The position numbers were made by a program, and so were the translations under genes. The notes below the pieces were generated by a model. That model had not been told where the DNA came from. It saw nothing but the letters and a program-made list of their open reading frames with translations, and did not search any database. Shown here one piece after another: positions 15,630 to 25,700 of a stretch of 64,000 bases of DNA. How positions within the stretch are numbered: the stretch's first letter is position 1; each line of letters opens with the position of its first letter. Source of the stretch: CAVXHQ01 sp963761735 (GTDB lineage Bacteria; Pseudomonadota; Alphaproteobacteria; Rhodobacterales; Rhodobacteraceae); the NCBI GenBank assembly GCA_963761735.1, contig CAVXHQ010000003.1, forward strand, positions 620,001 through 684,000, given 5' to 3'.

Positions 15630-16727
15630 TCATGGCCGTCGCGCCATCGTCAGCAGGTGGTCGGCGATCGCCGCCGTGGTCGCGCCGTCGCCGAGGGTAT
15701 CGAGAACCGGCACAACGCTCGCCAGCCCGGCGGTGCGCGGCGCATAGCCTGGGTCGGCGGCCAGCGGCGACAGCCAGTCGACGCGCCACGCAAGCCGCGC
15801 CAGCCGCGTGACCGCATCGGTCATCGCCGCAGGTCCGCCGCGCTCCAACCCGTCGGACAGCACCGTCACTGCAGCACCCCGCGCGAAACCGGCATAGCGC
15901 GGCACGGCCAGAAACGCCTGAAGCGCGTCGCCGATCCGGGTGCCGCCGTCGATATCGGCGATGGCGGACCCGGCGCGGGACAGCGCGCGCGCGGTGTTGG
16001 CGGGCCGCAGCGCGGCGGTGATCCGTGTCAAGCGGGTGCCCAGCGTGAACACCTCGGCCCGGTCGGCGGATTGCACGACCGCGTGGGCCAGCCGCAGCAG
16101 CCCCCCGGTCCGGTCCTTCATCGAGCCGGACACGTCGATCAGCAGCAGCACCCGCCGCTGCCGAGTGCGCCGCTGCGTCCGGAACAGGTGCACCGCATCA
16201 CCGTCGCGCCGCGCCATCTCGCGCAGGATGCGCCGCATGTCGAGACGGTCGCCCGCCTTCGCCCGCGCCCACCGGTGCGATACCCGCCGCGGCAGCGCCC
16301 GCGCGGCTTCGCGACGCAAACGGGTCAGCGCATCGTCGTCGGCCTCGCGCAGGGTGCGCTGCGACAGGCGCTCGACACGCACCGCCTCGGCGCCGATCTC
16401 GCTCTGTTCCTGCTCGGCGTCGCGGTCCTGTGTGGTGCCGGTGGGCTCGAACGCCTCGACGGCGTCCTCCTCGCCCTCGACGGGCCCCTGCACGGTCTGG
16501 CCAAGGAACACGGCGCGGAACAGCGCATCGTATTCCGCCATCCGCTCTGGCGGCACCGAATACAGCGCGCGTCCGGCGCGAAATATGTCGGTCATGTCGC
16601 GCGGACCAAGGATGCCAACGGCCGCGATGAAACCGATCGTCTGGTCGGGCGACACCGCGAACCCGGCGCCGCGCAGCACCTGACCCAGTCGCACGAAAGG
16701 ATCCAGGGGACGGGGCAGCGCGCTCAT
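15630..16727 (-). CDS. CoxE-like VWA-domain protein (molybdenum hydroxylase maturation)
   Basis: 365 residues with a von Willebrand A domain: the MIDAS motif DVSGSM follows RRVLLLI. The N-terminal 'FVRLGQVLRGAGFAVSPDQTIGFI' and the acidic middle are typical of CoxE/DUF58-related VWA proteins that pair with a MoxR ATPase. In carbon monoxide dehydrogenase systems CoxD and CoxE help mature the active site. The start at 16727 (ATGA overlap with the MoxR stop) is preferred to an upstream in-frame start inside that gene. Confidence 0.88.
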   Translation of the reverse strand: MSALPRPLDPFVRLGQVLRGAGFAVSPDQTIGFIAAVGILGPRDMTDIFRAGRALYSVPPERMAEYDALFRAVFLGQTVQGPVEGEEDAVEAFEPTGTTQDRDAEQEQSEIGAEAVRVERLSQRTLREADDDALTRLRREAARALPRRVSHRWARAKAGDRLDMRRILREMARRDGDAVHLFRTQRRTRQRRVLLLIDVSGSMKDRTGGLLRLAHAVVQSADRAEVFTLGTRLTRITAALRPANTARALSRAGSAIADIDGGTRIGDALQAFLAVPRYAGFARGAAVTVLSDGLERGGPAAMTDAVTRLARLAWRVDWLSPLAADPGYAPRTAGLASVVPVLDTLGDGATTAAIADHLLTMARRP

Positions 16728-17620
16728 GCCGCCTCTCCGGGCAGGATCGCCGACAGCCGTCCGGCGATATACGTCAGATCGTCGTGATCCTTGAGGGCAA
16801 CGCCGATGGAGCGGGCAAACGCCTGCGGCCAGCGCGCGCCCTGCCCGTGCAGCAGCGTCGCGGCCTCGGCCCATTCGACGGTTTCGGCCACGCCGGGCGG
16901 TTTCGCCAGCGGTTCGGCGCGCAGCATCCCCACCGATGCGACCACGGCGTGGGCGACGGATTCGGCCACCGTGCCCGCCCGCGTCATCACGATCCGCGCC
17001 TCGAGCGCGGCATCCGGATAGTCGATCCAGTGATAGACGCAGCGCCTGCGCAACGCCTCGTGCAGATCGCGGGTGCGGTTCGACGTGAGCACGACGACGG
17101 GCGGTTCGGTGGCGCGGACGGTGCCGGTTTCGGGGATGGAAATGGTGAAATCCGACAGGAATTCCAGCAGGAATGCCTCGAATTCATGGTCCGCGCGGTC
17201 GATCTCGTCGATCAGCAGCACCGTATCGCGCGGAGTGCGCAGCGCGGTCAGCAGGGGCCGTTCGAGCAGGTATTCGGGGCCGTACAGGTTCACATGCCCC
17301 CCATTGTTCACCTCGGCGCCCGCCTGCCGGATGGCAAGCATCTGGCGCGGATAATTCCATTCATACAGCGCCGCCGCCGCGTCGATCCCCTCATAGCATT
17401 GCAGGCGGATCACGTTGCGCCCGAGTACGCCGCCCAGGGCCTTGGCGGCCTCGGTCTTGCCGACCCCCGGCACGCCCTCCAGCAGCAGCGGTTTGCCCAG
17501 CGCGAGCGCCAGATAGGCCGCCGTGCTGAGCGTTTCGTCCGCGATGTACTGCGCGTCCGTCAGCGCCCGTTGCAGGGCCTCGGGGCTGTTCAGGCCCGCT
17601 ATGGTGGCGCGCACGACCAT
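16724..17620 (-). CDS. MoxR/CoxD-type AAA+ ATPase
   Basis: 298 residues with Walker A GVPGVGKTE, Walker B LLIDEIDR and sensor 1 LTSNRTR, all typical of MoxR-family AAA+ chaperones. Its neighbour is a CoxE-like VWA protein, matching the CoxD-CoxE pair that inserts or rebuilds the metal centre of molybdenum hydroxylases. The start ATG at 17620 overlaps the stop of the Mo-subunit gene (TGATG). A role in maturing the hydroxylase encoded next to it is inferred from this arrangement. Confidence 0.9.
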   Translation of the reverse strand: MVVRATIAGLNSPEALQRALTDAQYIADETLSTAAYLALALGKPLLLEGVPGVGKTEAAKALGGVLGRNVIRLQCYEGIDAAAALYEWNYPRQMLAIRQAGAEVNNGGHVNLYGPEYLLERPLLTALRTPRDTVLLIDEIDRADHEFEAFLLEFLSDFTISIPETGTVRATEPPVVVLTSNRTRDLHEALRRRCVYHWIDYPDAALEARIVMTRAGTVAESVAHAVVASVGMLRAEPLAKPPGVAETVEWAEAATLLHGQGARWPQAFARSIGVALKDHDDLTYIAGRLSAILPGEAA

Positions 17621-18645
17621 CAGATGCGCCGCACCTTTGGCCGTGCGCCGCCCAGCGCCCGGATGCCGCGCAACACCTTTTCGGGGGTGATCGGCAGCGC
17701 GTCGCAGCGCACGCCGACGGCGTTGTAGACGGCGTTGGCGATGGCGGGCAGGACCGGGTTGGCGCACATCTCTCCCGGGCCCTTGCCGCCGAACGGCGCA
17801 TCCTCGGCGGGGCGTTCGAGGACGGCGATGTGATGCGGCACGATCTGGCCGGGGCCGGGCATCAGGTAGGTGTTGAAGTCCTGCGGGCCGTGGGACCGGT
17901 CCGGGTAATAGGGCTCCGTCGTCTCGTAGAGGGCATGGGAAACGCCCATCCACGCGCCGCCGATAAGCTGCTGTTCCACCAGCTTCGGATTCAGCGCCCG
18001 GCCCACCTCATAGGCGGAATTGATCGCCGTCACCTCGACGTCGCCGGTCTCGTCGTCCACCTCGAGGTCGATCACGAGGGCCGCGTGGGCGAAACAGGAC
18101 ACCGGCGTCATTTCTCCGGTATCGGCGTCCGCCTCGGACGGCGGGATCAGGAAGATGCCCCGCCCCGACAGCGTGCGCCCCTGTTTGAACTGCGCCGCGA
18201 TGGCGGTGTCGGCGACGGTGATCGACCGCGTCGTCGCGCCCTTGACGTGGATGTTGCCGCGCCCGTCGGTCGCAAGGTCGCCCGCGTCGACCTCGAGTTC
18301 CTCCGCCGCCGCCTCGAGCATCTGCTTGCGCGCCTCGGCGCTCGCCCGGATCACCGCATTGCCGACGCGGTGGGTGCCGCGCGAGGCGAACGATCCCATG
18401 TCGTGCGGGCCGGTGTCGCTGTCGGCGGTGTCGACATAGACGTCCTCGACCGGCACGCCGAGTGTTTCGGCGGCGATCTGGCGGGTGACGGATTTCATCC
18501 CCTGACCGAGGTCGATGGCCGAGAGGGCGACCATGAATTTGCCGTCGGGCGTGGCGTGGACGAGGGCCTGTGACGGATCGCCGCCAAGGTTCATGCCGAT
18601 GGGATAGTTGATGCAGGCAAAACCGCGGCCTTTGTGAACGGTCAT
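17620..18645 (-). CDS. Molybdenum hydroxylase large subunit, C-terminal half (Mo-cofactor/catalytic part)
   Basis: 341 residues beginning MTVHKGRGFACINYPIGMN, the point where the second Mo-binding half of xanthine dehydrogenase-family large subunits begins. It carries DLGQGMKSV, GSFASRGTHRVGNAV and GGKGPGE, whose Glu is the catalytic base of the family. The N-terminal half is a separate ORF ending one base upstream (TGA-G-ATG). Together, without the insertion in the first ORF, they give about 784 residues, a normal full-length subunit. The split may be natural or a recent mutation. Confidence 0.88.
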   Translation of the reverse strand: MTVHKGRGFACINYPIGMNLGGDPSQALVHATPDGKFMVALSAIDLGQGMKSVTRQIAAETLGVPVEDVYVDTADSDTGPHDMGSFASRGTHRVGNAVIRASAEARKQMLEAAAEELEVDAGDLATDGRGNIHVKGATTRSITVADTAIAAQFKQGRTLSGRGIFLIPPSEADADTGEMTPVSCFAHAALVIDLEVDDETGDVEVTAINSAYEVGRALNPKLVEQQLIGGAWMGVSHALYETTEPYYPDRSHGPQDFNTYLMPGPGQIVPHHIAVLERPAEDAPFGGKGPGEMCANPVLPAIANAVYNAVGVRCDALPITPEKVLRGIRALGGARPKVRRI

Positions 18646-18646
18646 C

Positions 18647-20551
18647 TCATCGCCTCCGCGTACCGGACAGGAACGACGGCGTGCCGGGGCGCCGGGTGGC
18701 CCTGCCCAGCGGCTCGGCGGGCGGGGCCGGTGTCGAGGGCGTGGCGGCGGGCGTTTCGCCGTATCCCCGCGTCTGCGGCCGATAGGGATCGGGCGGCGGC
18801 GGTTTGGGTGCCGAAGACGGCGGCGGCGCAGGCGGAGGGGCCGTCTGCGGCGGCGCAGGCGGGGCCTGCGGACGTGGCGGCACGATGTCGGCACCGGTGC
18901 GCGGCGGGGCGATGGCCTGCCGGGCGTGCGTCGGATGCGGGTCCGCGTGGGGCGTACCCGACTTGCCGCCCATGGCGTGACCGATGCGATCCGCCTCGAT
19001 CTGCATGTCCGGGTTCTGCACCGGAACCGCAACGACAGTTGCGCCGTGGGTGCCCGCCGCGAGCCGGCCCGTGCCCTGCGTGGGCGCCGTGGTCGCGGTG
19101 CGCCCGGCCCGCCGCTCGCCGATGCGGCCCTCGGTGTCGGTGACGGTCTCGGGGATGGCGGTGCGCTCTGCCGTGCCGCCGCCCGACAGCGAGGACTGCG
19201 CCGATGCCTGCGCCGACACCGGCCAGCCCGCCTTGCCCGCCGCCACCTGACAGCATTCGATCAGCGCGGTGTTTTTCGCCAGCCGCCGGTGCGCCTTCAT
19301 GTCGCCGTCGCGATAGGCGTTGAGGATGCGCACCTCGATCGGATCCATGTCCACCGCCTCGGCGACCCGGTCCATGTGGCATTCGATGGCGAAATCCACC
19401 GCCGTGATGCCGAAACCGCGCATGGCGGTCGCGGGTGTGCGGTTGGTGATGCAGCAATAGACGTTACTGGCGACGTTGGGGATGTGGTACGGGCCGGGCA
19501 GGTGCCCCGTGCTCTTGATCACGGCATAGGGCGACAGGCGCATGTAGGCGCCAGAGTCGAAGAACCCGGTGAACTCGCGGGCGATGATATGCCCGTCGCG
19601 CGTCACGCCGTCCTTGATCCGCCAGCGTTCGGCGCCGCGCGGCGCGCCGACCTGCATTTCCTCGTACCGGTCCCAGGCGAATTTCACCGGGCGCCCCGTC
19701 AGGATCGCGCCCAGAACGGCGGTGGGTTCGACCACGCTGTCGACCTTGCCACCGAACCCGCCGCCCGCCGTGCCACCGATGAAATGCAGCCGTGACGAGG
19801 CGATGTCGAGCAGTTTGGCCGTCGTCCCCAGAGAGAAGAACAGCGCCTGCGTGTTGGTGTGGCAGACGTAGCGTCCGTTCTGCTCGGGGGCGGCAATCGC
19901 ACCGCAGGTCTCGATCGGCGCCTGTTCGATGGGCGACATCTGGTATTCCGCCTCGATCACATGGTCGGCGCGGGCGAAGGCGGCGTTCACGTCACCGAAC
20001 CGCAGTTTCTGGTGATCGTAGGTGGCGTGATAATCGAAGGTGTTGTTCGGATAGACCTCGTTGACGACGGGCGCGTCCGGCCGCAGCGCCTCTTCGGGAT
20101 CGAGGACATGGGGCAGCACCTCATAATCTACCGTGACGGCGGCCACCGCATCGCGGGCCTGCCGCTCGGTATCGGCGATGATCCAGCCAACGACCTCGCC
20201 GACGTAGCGCACCTTGTCGTGGGCGCACATCGGCTCGTCGTCCTTGCCAAACCCGATAAGGGACAGCAGCGTGTTCAGGTTGCGCGGTACATCCGTCGCC
20301 GTCACCACGCGGCGCACACCGGGCATCCGGCCCGCCGCACCCGTGTCGATCCGCCGGATCCGCGCGTGGTGGTGCGGCGAGCGGACGGCGCGCATGTGCA
20401 GCAGCCCGTCGAACAGGTGGTCGTCGTAATAGGGCGTGCGTCCGGTGACATGGCCGAGGATGTCCTGCCGGATCGTCGGCTGACCGATCTCGAGGAGCGT
20501 GTCGTCACGCTCGTCGGCGAACAGGTCCTTGCGGAATTCGATGCTGGTCAT
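18647..20551 (-). CDS. Molybdenum hydroxylase large subunit, N-terminal half with a Pro-rich C-terminal extension
   Basis: 634 residues. Residues 1-443 match the N-terminal half of xanthine dehydrogenase/aldehyde oxidase large subunits: hammerhead domain, GGTAGGGFGGK (259-269) and RTPATAMRGFG (371-381, XDH-like rather than the CODH form I AYRCSFR). Residues ~445-634 are a low-complexity extension, Ala/Gly/Thr-rich and then strongly Pro-rich (~555-600), that I cannot match to the family. The ORF ends just before the start of the C-terminal half. The start overlaps the Fe-S subunit stop (ATGA). The substrate is not predictable; a heterocycle, aldehyde or acyl-CoA is possible. Confidence 0.85.
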   Translation of the reverse strand: MTSIEFRKDLFADERDDTLLEIGQPTIRQDILGHVTGRTPYYDDHLFDGLLHMRAVRSPHHHARIRRIDTGAAGRMPGVRRVVTATDVPRNLNTLLSLIGFGKDDEPMCAHDKVRYVGEVVGWIIADTERQARDAVAAVTVDYEVLPHVLDPEEALRPDAPVVNEVYPNNTFDYHATYDHQKLRFGDVNAAFARADHVIEAEYQMSPIEQAPIETCGAIAAPEQNGRYVCHTNTQALFFSLGTTAKLLDIASSRLHFIGGTAGGGFGGKVDSVVEPTAVLGAILTGRPVKFAWDRYEEMQVGAPRGAERWRIKDGVTRDGHIIAREFTGFFDSGAYMRLSPYAVIKSTGHLPGPYHIPNVASNVYCCITNRTPATAMRGFGITAVDFAIECHMDRVAEAVDMDPIEVRILNAYRDGDMKAHRRLAKNTALIECCQVAAGKAGWPVSAQASAQSSLSGGGTAERTAIPETVTDTEGRIGERRAGRTATTAPTQGTGRLAAGTHGATVVAVPVQNPDMQIEADRIGHAMGGKSGTPHADPHPTHARQAIAPPRTGADIVPPRPQAPPAPPQTAPPPAPPPSSAPKPPPPDPYRPQTRGYGETPAATPSTPAPPAEPLGRATRRPGTPSFLSGTRRR

Positions 20552-21030
20552 GCGCGCCTCCGGGTCATCTGGTCTGCCGCGCTCAGGATCGCGTCGACGA
20601 TGGGCTCGTACCCCGTGCAACGGCACAGGTTGCCCGATATCGCCTCTATCACCTCGTCGCGCGTGGGCGTGGGGTTGGCATCCAGCAGGGCCTTGGCCGC
20701 CATCAGCATTCCGCTCGTGCAGAACCCGCACTGCGCGGCAAACCCTTCGATGAAGGCGGTCTGCAAGGGGTGCAGATCCGGGCCGGTTGCCAGCCCGCCG
20801 GTGGTGTCGATGCGCCGCCCCTCGACGGTTTCGGCCAGCGTCAGGCAGGCCAGATGCGGCACCCCGTCAACCAGTACGGTGCAGGCGCCGCAGGTGCCCT
20901 GCGCGCAGCCCTGTTTGGGGGCAAGGTCGCCCGCACCGCGGCGCAGCACGTCTATCAGGTTGGCACCCGGATCGACGAACAGACCGACTTCGGCATCGTT
21001 GAGCGTGAATGTCAGAGGCATCTTGGCCAT
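20548..21030 (-). CDS. Molybdenum hydroxylase [2Fe-2S] small subunit
   Basis: 160 residues with the two expected Fe-S clusters: the plant-ferredoxin type (GCAQGTCGACTV...HLAC) and the C-terminal four-helix type (CGFCTSGM...LCRCTGY). It passes electrons from the Mo centre to the FAD subunit. Overlapping starts and stops with both neighbours (TGATG before, ATGA after) indicate translational coupling of the FAD, Fe-S and Mo genes. Confidence 0.95.
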   Translation of the reverse strand: MAKMPLTFTLNDAEVGLFVDPGANLIDVLRRGAGDLAPKQGCAQGTCGACTVLVDGVPHLACLTLAETVEGRRIDTTGGLATGPDLHPLQTAFIEGFAAQCGFCTSGMLMAAKALLDANPTPTRDEVIEAISGNLCRCTGYEPIVDAILSAADQMTRRRA

Positions 21031-21815
21031 CAGCGGCCTCCCGTCAGCAGGCGGCCCAGATGCACCGGCGCCACCTCTCGCCGGTACCATTCGGTCGCCA
21101 GTTCATCGGTCATCGGCGACAGTCCCTCGCAGCAGACGGCAAGGGCCGGGGCAATGCCACGCGCGTCGAGCGCGGCCCCCGACAGCGCGCGTTCCGCCGC
21201 CTTCGCGCGCAGCGGCGTGGCCCCCATGCCGTTGAACGCAATCCGCGCATCTTGCGTGCGCCCGCCGGGCAGATGCACCGCAATCGACATCATCGACACA
21301 CCTTTGGGTTTGATCCGTGTCACCTTGGCAAACCGCAGATCGTCGGGTCCGATGCGCGGCACGATCACCGCCGCGACGAGAGCACGGGTGCGCTCGCGGC
21401 CCGCCAGAAACGCCTCGATCCCCTCGGTTCGGCCATCCGTGAAAACCACCTGCGCGTCGAGGGCCAGCAGCGCCGTCGCAAAATCGCCGTAGGGCGCGGC
21501 GGCGAACAGATTGCCGCCCACCGTGCCCATGTTGCGGATCGCCGGGCCGCCGATCACCCGCGCGACCGGGTGCAGCGCCGCGACGTCGCGGTTTGCCAGA
21601 ACGTCGGCCATCGTCGCCCCCGCGCCGATGCGGATGCCCTGTCCCTCGGCGCGGATCTCGCGCGGGATCTCGCGGGCGCGGACGATGCGGCTGAAACTCT
21701 GGTCACCATAGTTGACGGCCCGCATCACCAGCGTACCGCCGGCGATATACCGGGCGCGGTCGTCGATGCGGCCCGCAGCCTCGGCCAATGTGGCACAGGT
21801 TTCAACGCTCAGCAT
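21030..21815 (-). CDS. Molybdenum hydroxylase FAD-binding medium subunit
   Basis: 261 residues of the CoxM/XdhB-type FAD subunit, with FAD motifs AGGTLVMRAV and MGTVGGNLFAAAPYGD and a C-terminal CODH flavoprotein domain. It transfers electrons from the small subunit to an acceptor. The start at 21815 was chosen because GGAGG lies 5 bases upstream; it overlaps the end of the SRPBCC gene by 14 bases. An ATG at 21827 would add four residues. Confidence 0.92.
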   Translation of the reverse strand: MLSVETCATLAEAAGRIDDRARYIAGGTLVMRAVNYGDQSFSRIVRAREIPREIRAEGQGIRIGAGATMADVLANRDVAALHPVARVIGGPAIRNMGTVGGNLFAAAPYGDFATALLALDAQVVFTDGRTEGIEAFLAGRERTRALVAAVIVPRIGPDDLRFAKVTRIKPKGVSMMSIAVHLPGGRTQDARIAFNGMGATPLRAKAAERALSGAALDARGIAPALAVCCEGLSPMTDELATEWYRREVAPVHLGRLLTGGR

Positions 21816-22260
21816 CCGGTCCTCCATTTTCCAACGCGTCACGGATCGCCGCGAAACCGGCGGCGTAGATTCCGGTGCCGACCATATCGGCAAGCTCGGC
21901 GTCGCGGCCCCTTGGCACGTCGAACCGCCCTTCCCACGACCAGAACGTCGTGTCGTGGTCGGTCACCGGGATCAGGCGGACATGGCTGACGTAATTGAAC
22001 AGCGGAATCGGCGTCTCGAGCAGGCAATAGGAATAGGTCGTCTCGGCGTCCGACAGGGTCAGCAGTTGCTCGCGCAGTTCCTCGCCGGTTTCCAGCCGGA
22101 ACCGACGCACGCAGCCGACGCTGTCCGCATCGCGCCCGCGTTCGATCTGGCTGGTGGCGATGGCCGGATGCCAGCTGTCGTGGCCGTTGAAATCGCGCAA
22201 CAGGCCCCAGACCGTTTCCACGGGTGCGTTCAGGATCGTGCTGCGGACCACCTTTACCAT
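21802..22260 (-). CDS. CoxG-like SRPBCC protein 1
   Basis: 152 residues with an SRPBCC/polyketide-cyclase-like fold (VVRSTILNAPVETVWGLLRDFNGHDSWHP; later SVGCVRRFRLETG). It is homologous to the neighbouring SRPBCC gene, so the two are a tandem duplication. Its position beside the hydroxylase subunits recalls CoxG, an SRPBCC protein that recruits CO dehydrogenase to the membrane. No C-terminal membrane segment is visible here, unlike CoxG. Confidence 0.85.
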   Translation of the reverse strand: MVKVVRSTILNAPVETVWGLLRDFNGHDSWHPAIATSQIERGRDADSVGCVRRFRLETGEELREQLLTLSDAETTYSYCLLETPIPLFNYVSHVRLIPVTDHDTTFWSWEGRFDVPRGRDAELADMVGTGIYAAGFAAIRDALENGGPDAER

Positions 22261-22261
22261 G

Positions 22262-22699
22262 TCACCCGCCGAAATGCCGTTTCAGCGCGTCGAAACCGCC
22301 CTGAAACACGTTGGTGCCGATGCCTGTGACAAGGTCGGCCTCGTCCTTTGGGTCGCAGGTGAATTCGGCGGACCATTCGGCGAAACAACGCGGTCCGTCG
22401 GTCACCGGTGTCAGGCGCAGCGTCGCCATGTAATCGCTCAGCGGCATCGGCCCTTCGAGCATGATATAGCTGAAAAACAGATCATAATCCGACAGGCCCA
22501 CCAGCTGTTCGCGGATCATGTCGCCGCTTTGCAGGTGGAAATTGCGGATGCAGCCGATCTTGTCGGAGGGCAGCGCGTCCTCGATCCGGCTGTCGCGGAT
22601 GCGGGGATGCCATTTGGGCATCGCGTTGAAATCGCGGATGCGGTCCCAGACGGCGCCGGCCTCGGCGTTTATCACCGACGAGACGAACACGCGGGCCAT
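22262..22699 (-). CDS. CoxG-like SRPBCC protein 2
   Basis: 145 residues, paralogous to the next gene (FNAMPKWHPRIRDSRIED and IGCIRNFHLQSGD align with FNGHDSWHPAIATSQIER and VGCVRRFRLETGE). A ligand-binding or docking role beside the molybdenum hydroxylase is inferred. ATG 22699 is preferred over GTG 22708 because GAGGG of the preceding gene's end is well placed. One base separates its stop from the next start. Confidence 0.83.
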   Translation of the reverse strand: MARVFVSSVINAEAGAVWDRIRDFNAMPKWHPRIRDSRIEDALPSDKIGCIRNFHLQSGDMIREQLVGLSDYDLFFSYIMLEGPMPLSDYMATLRLTPVTDGPRCFAEWSAEFTCDPKDEADLVTGIGTNVFQGGFDALKRHFGG

Positions 22700-22700
22700 C

Positions 22701-25700
22701 TCAGGCACCCTCTTTCGGTTTGTCGGGCTTTGGCGGGGATTTCGCGCGCGCGATTTCCGATGTTGCCCGGGTCATGTCGGAAGCGTTGCGGAAGATGTCC
22801 GATTTCGAGATGTTGGCCCCGTCGATGCCGATATCGCTCAGCAGGCTGTCCACAAAGGGCGCCTGCACGCGGTAGCGCAGGGCGGAATTCATCACTTCGT
22901 CCGTGGGACTGGCCCCGCCGCCGCCGCCGCCCGATCCGCCGCCGTTTGCCCAGTCGAGGCCCTGTGTGCCAGACCCGCCCAGCTGCATAATCCTGATATC
23001 GTTGATCTTTTCCAGTGGCTTGGCGCTTGCCGACACGATCCCCTCGACATGCTCGAGCATCTTGCGCTTGAACAAGCTGGTCCGTGCACCGTCGGTCAGC
23101 ACGTTCTCGGCCTCGTTGATCAGGCGGTACGCCTCGGCCTCGACCGCGGCGCGCACCTTTTCGGCCTCGGCGCCGATGCGCTTGCGTTCGGCCTCCAGCT
23201 CGGCACTCGTGACGCCCACTTTCTTGGCACGGCTGGCAACCTCGCTCTCGCTCGCGGTCTTGACCTTTTCGGCCGCCTCGACGGCACGGGCGCGGGCGTT
23301 TTCGGCCTCGACGGCGGCGGCACTCTCATCGAGCGATTTCTGGTACAGCGCGATGGCCTTTTCCATCGTCGCCTCCTCGACCGCCCGTTCCCGCGCGATC
23401 TCGAGCTTGCGACGATCGGTCTGCTGCCCGATGCGGGCATCGTCGAGGCCGCGTTCGCTGGCGATATGCGCCCGTTCGATTTCCTCCTTGCTGGCGATTT
23501 CCGCCTCGCGCAGTGCCTGCATCCGCGCGATCTCGAGCTGTTCGAGAACCTTGCGACGCTCCAGCTTGCGCGCGTCGATGGCCTGTTCGGCGGCAATCTT
23601 TTCGGCGTCGACGGTGCGGGCCTTGGCAACGCGCGCGGCCTCGATGGCCTCTTCCGCGGCGATCTGGGCGGCATCGAGCGCCTTGTTGCGGGCGATTTCC
23701 AGCGACCGGATCTTTTCGTCGCGGGCGATCTTGTCTGCCGTGGTTTCGGCCTCCTTCTCGATGCGCTGGCTGTCCACCAGACGACGCGAGCTGATTTCGG
23801 CGGCCTCGATAGCCTCCTGCTTTTCGATCTCACGGCTGCGGATTTCGCTGTCGCGCGCGATTTCGGCGGCGCGGGTGCGTCCCTCCTCGCCGATGCGGGC
23901 GGCGGCAATCGCTTCCTGTGCGCTGACGCTGGCGACATCCACGGCACGGTTGCGGGCAATCTCGCGCTCGCGCATGTCCTGCTCCGACGCGATGCGCTCG
24001 GCGGCGATCTTTTTCTCCTTGGCGATGCGCGCGGCCTCGACGGCCTCGGCCTTCGCGGTCTGCAACACCTCGATGGCCTGTTCGCGGATCAGATCGCGGC
24101 CTCTGGTGCGCTCCTCGTTCTCGATCCGCTCGACGGCGGTGCGCGCCTCGGTGGCGATGCGGGCCTTGTCGACGGCCTCGCGGCTGGCGATTTCGGCCTC
24201 GTCCACCGCCCGGTTGCGCGCGATTTCGAGGGCCCGGATGCGCTCCTCCTGCGCGATCCGCTCCTTGGCGGTGCTCTCGTCGGCGGCGATTTCCGCGGTG
24301 TCGAGGGTGCGGCGGCGCTCGATCTCCAGCGCACGGGTTTCCTGTTCCGAGGCGATGCGCTCGGCGGCGAGCGTCTTTTCGCGGGCGATCTTCGCGGCTT
24401 CGGTGGCCTGCGCGCTGGCAATTTCGGCTTCTTCGAGGACGCGGCGCCGCTCGATCTCGAGCGATTTAGTCTCTCGGTCCGCACCGATCCGCTCCGCGCT
24501 CACACTGCGTTCCTGCGCGATGCGCAGTTTGTCGGCGGCCTCGCGGGCGGCAATCTCGGCCTCCTCGATGGCAAGGTTGCGGGCGATCTCGCTTTGCCGG
24601 ACGGTCCTTTCGAGCGTGATCCGGGCGCTCGTAATCTCGCTTTCCTGCGCGATGCGGGCCTTTTCAATCACCTCTTTGGCGCTGATTTCCGCCGCGTCGA
24701 TGGTCCGCCTGCGGTTGATTTCCTGGCTTTGGCTGTCGAGATCCTTGGCGATCCGTGCCTCGGTCAGGCTCCGTTCCTGCGCAATACGTGCCTTTTCGAT
24801 CGTCTCGCGCGATGCGATATCGGCGGCCTCGGTGTCCTGCGTCGATTTGATGCGCGCGTCCTTGAGCACGCGGTCCTGTTGGATCCGCGCCTTTTCAATG
24901 GTTTCATGTGTGGCGATTTCGGCCTCGTCGATGGCCCGGCCCCGTTCGATCTCCTGCTGCTTGATCCGGCGTTCGGACGCGATGCGCGCCTCGGCGATCT
25001 GTTCGTCGTTGGCGATGCGCGCGGTTTCGATGGCCTCGCGGTTGGACAGGGTCGCCTGCTCGCCGTCACGCTCGCGCTCGGCGCGTTCGCGGGTCAGTTC
25101 GGCGCGCTGCTGCGCCCGGCGAAACTCGATCTCACGTTCCTGTTCCATCCGCGCGTTCTCGCTGTCGCGCTCGATGTTCAGGCTTTGCATTTCCGCCTCG
25201 AGGTTGCGGGCGCGGATCTGCAGCATCGTCGTCTGTTCGATGTCGTTGCGCAACTTGCGGCGCGTCTCGATGGCCTCGATCACGCTGGTCAGGCCCTCGG
25301 CGTCAAAGCGGTTGGACGGGTTGAAATACTCGATGTCCGACTGGTCGATGTCGAGGATCGCGACGGATTCCAGCTCCAGCCCGTTCTTGTCGAGGCCCTC
25401 CTGCGCCGTGGCGATGACGCGGCGGACGTAATCGCCGCGATGCTCATGCAGCTCTTCCATCGTCATTTCGGCGGCGACGGTGCGCAGCGCGGAAACGAAC
25501 TTGCCGGACAGCAACCGGTGGATGCGTTCGGGCTCGAGGGTGCGGCGGCCCAGCGTCGAGGCGGCCAGCGTCACGCCTTGCCGGGTTTGCGCGACGCGCA
25601 CATAGAACGACGCCTCGACGTCGATGCGCATCCGGTCCTTGGTGATCAGGGCGGTTTCGCGGGCACGGGTCACGTTCAGGTCCATCGAATTCATGCTGAC

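Noticed and set aside
18647..19219. Simple frameshift explaining the split Mo subunit
   Set aside because: The two frames do not meet at a homopolymer slip: the family match stops ~190 codons before the TGA and resumes at a proper ATG, so a single indel would not restore a normal protein.
17620..21815. Form I carbon monoxide dehydrogenase
   Set aside because: The large subunit has RTPATAMRGFG instead of the AYRCSFR active-site loop of form I CODH, so only the accessory genes are Cox-like.
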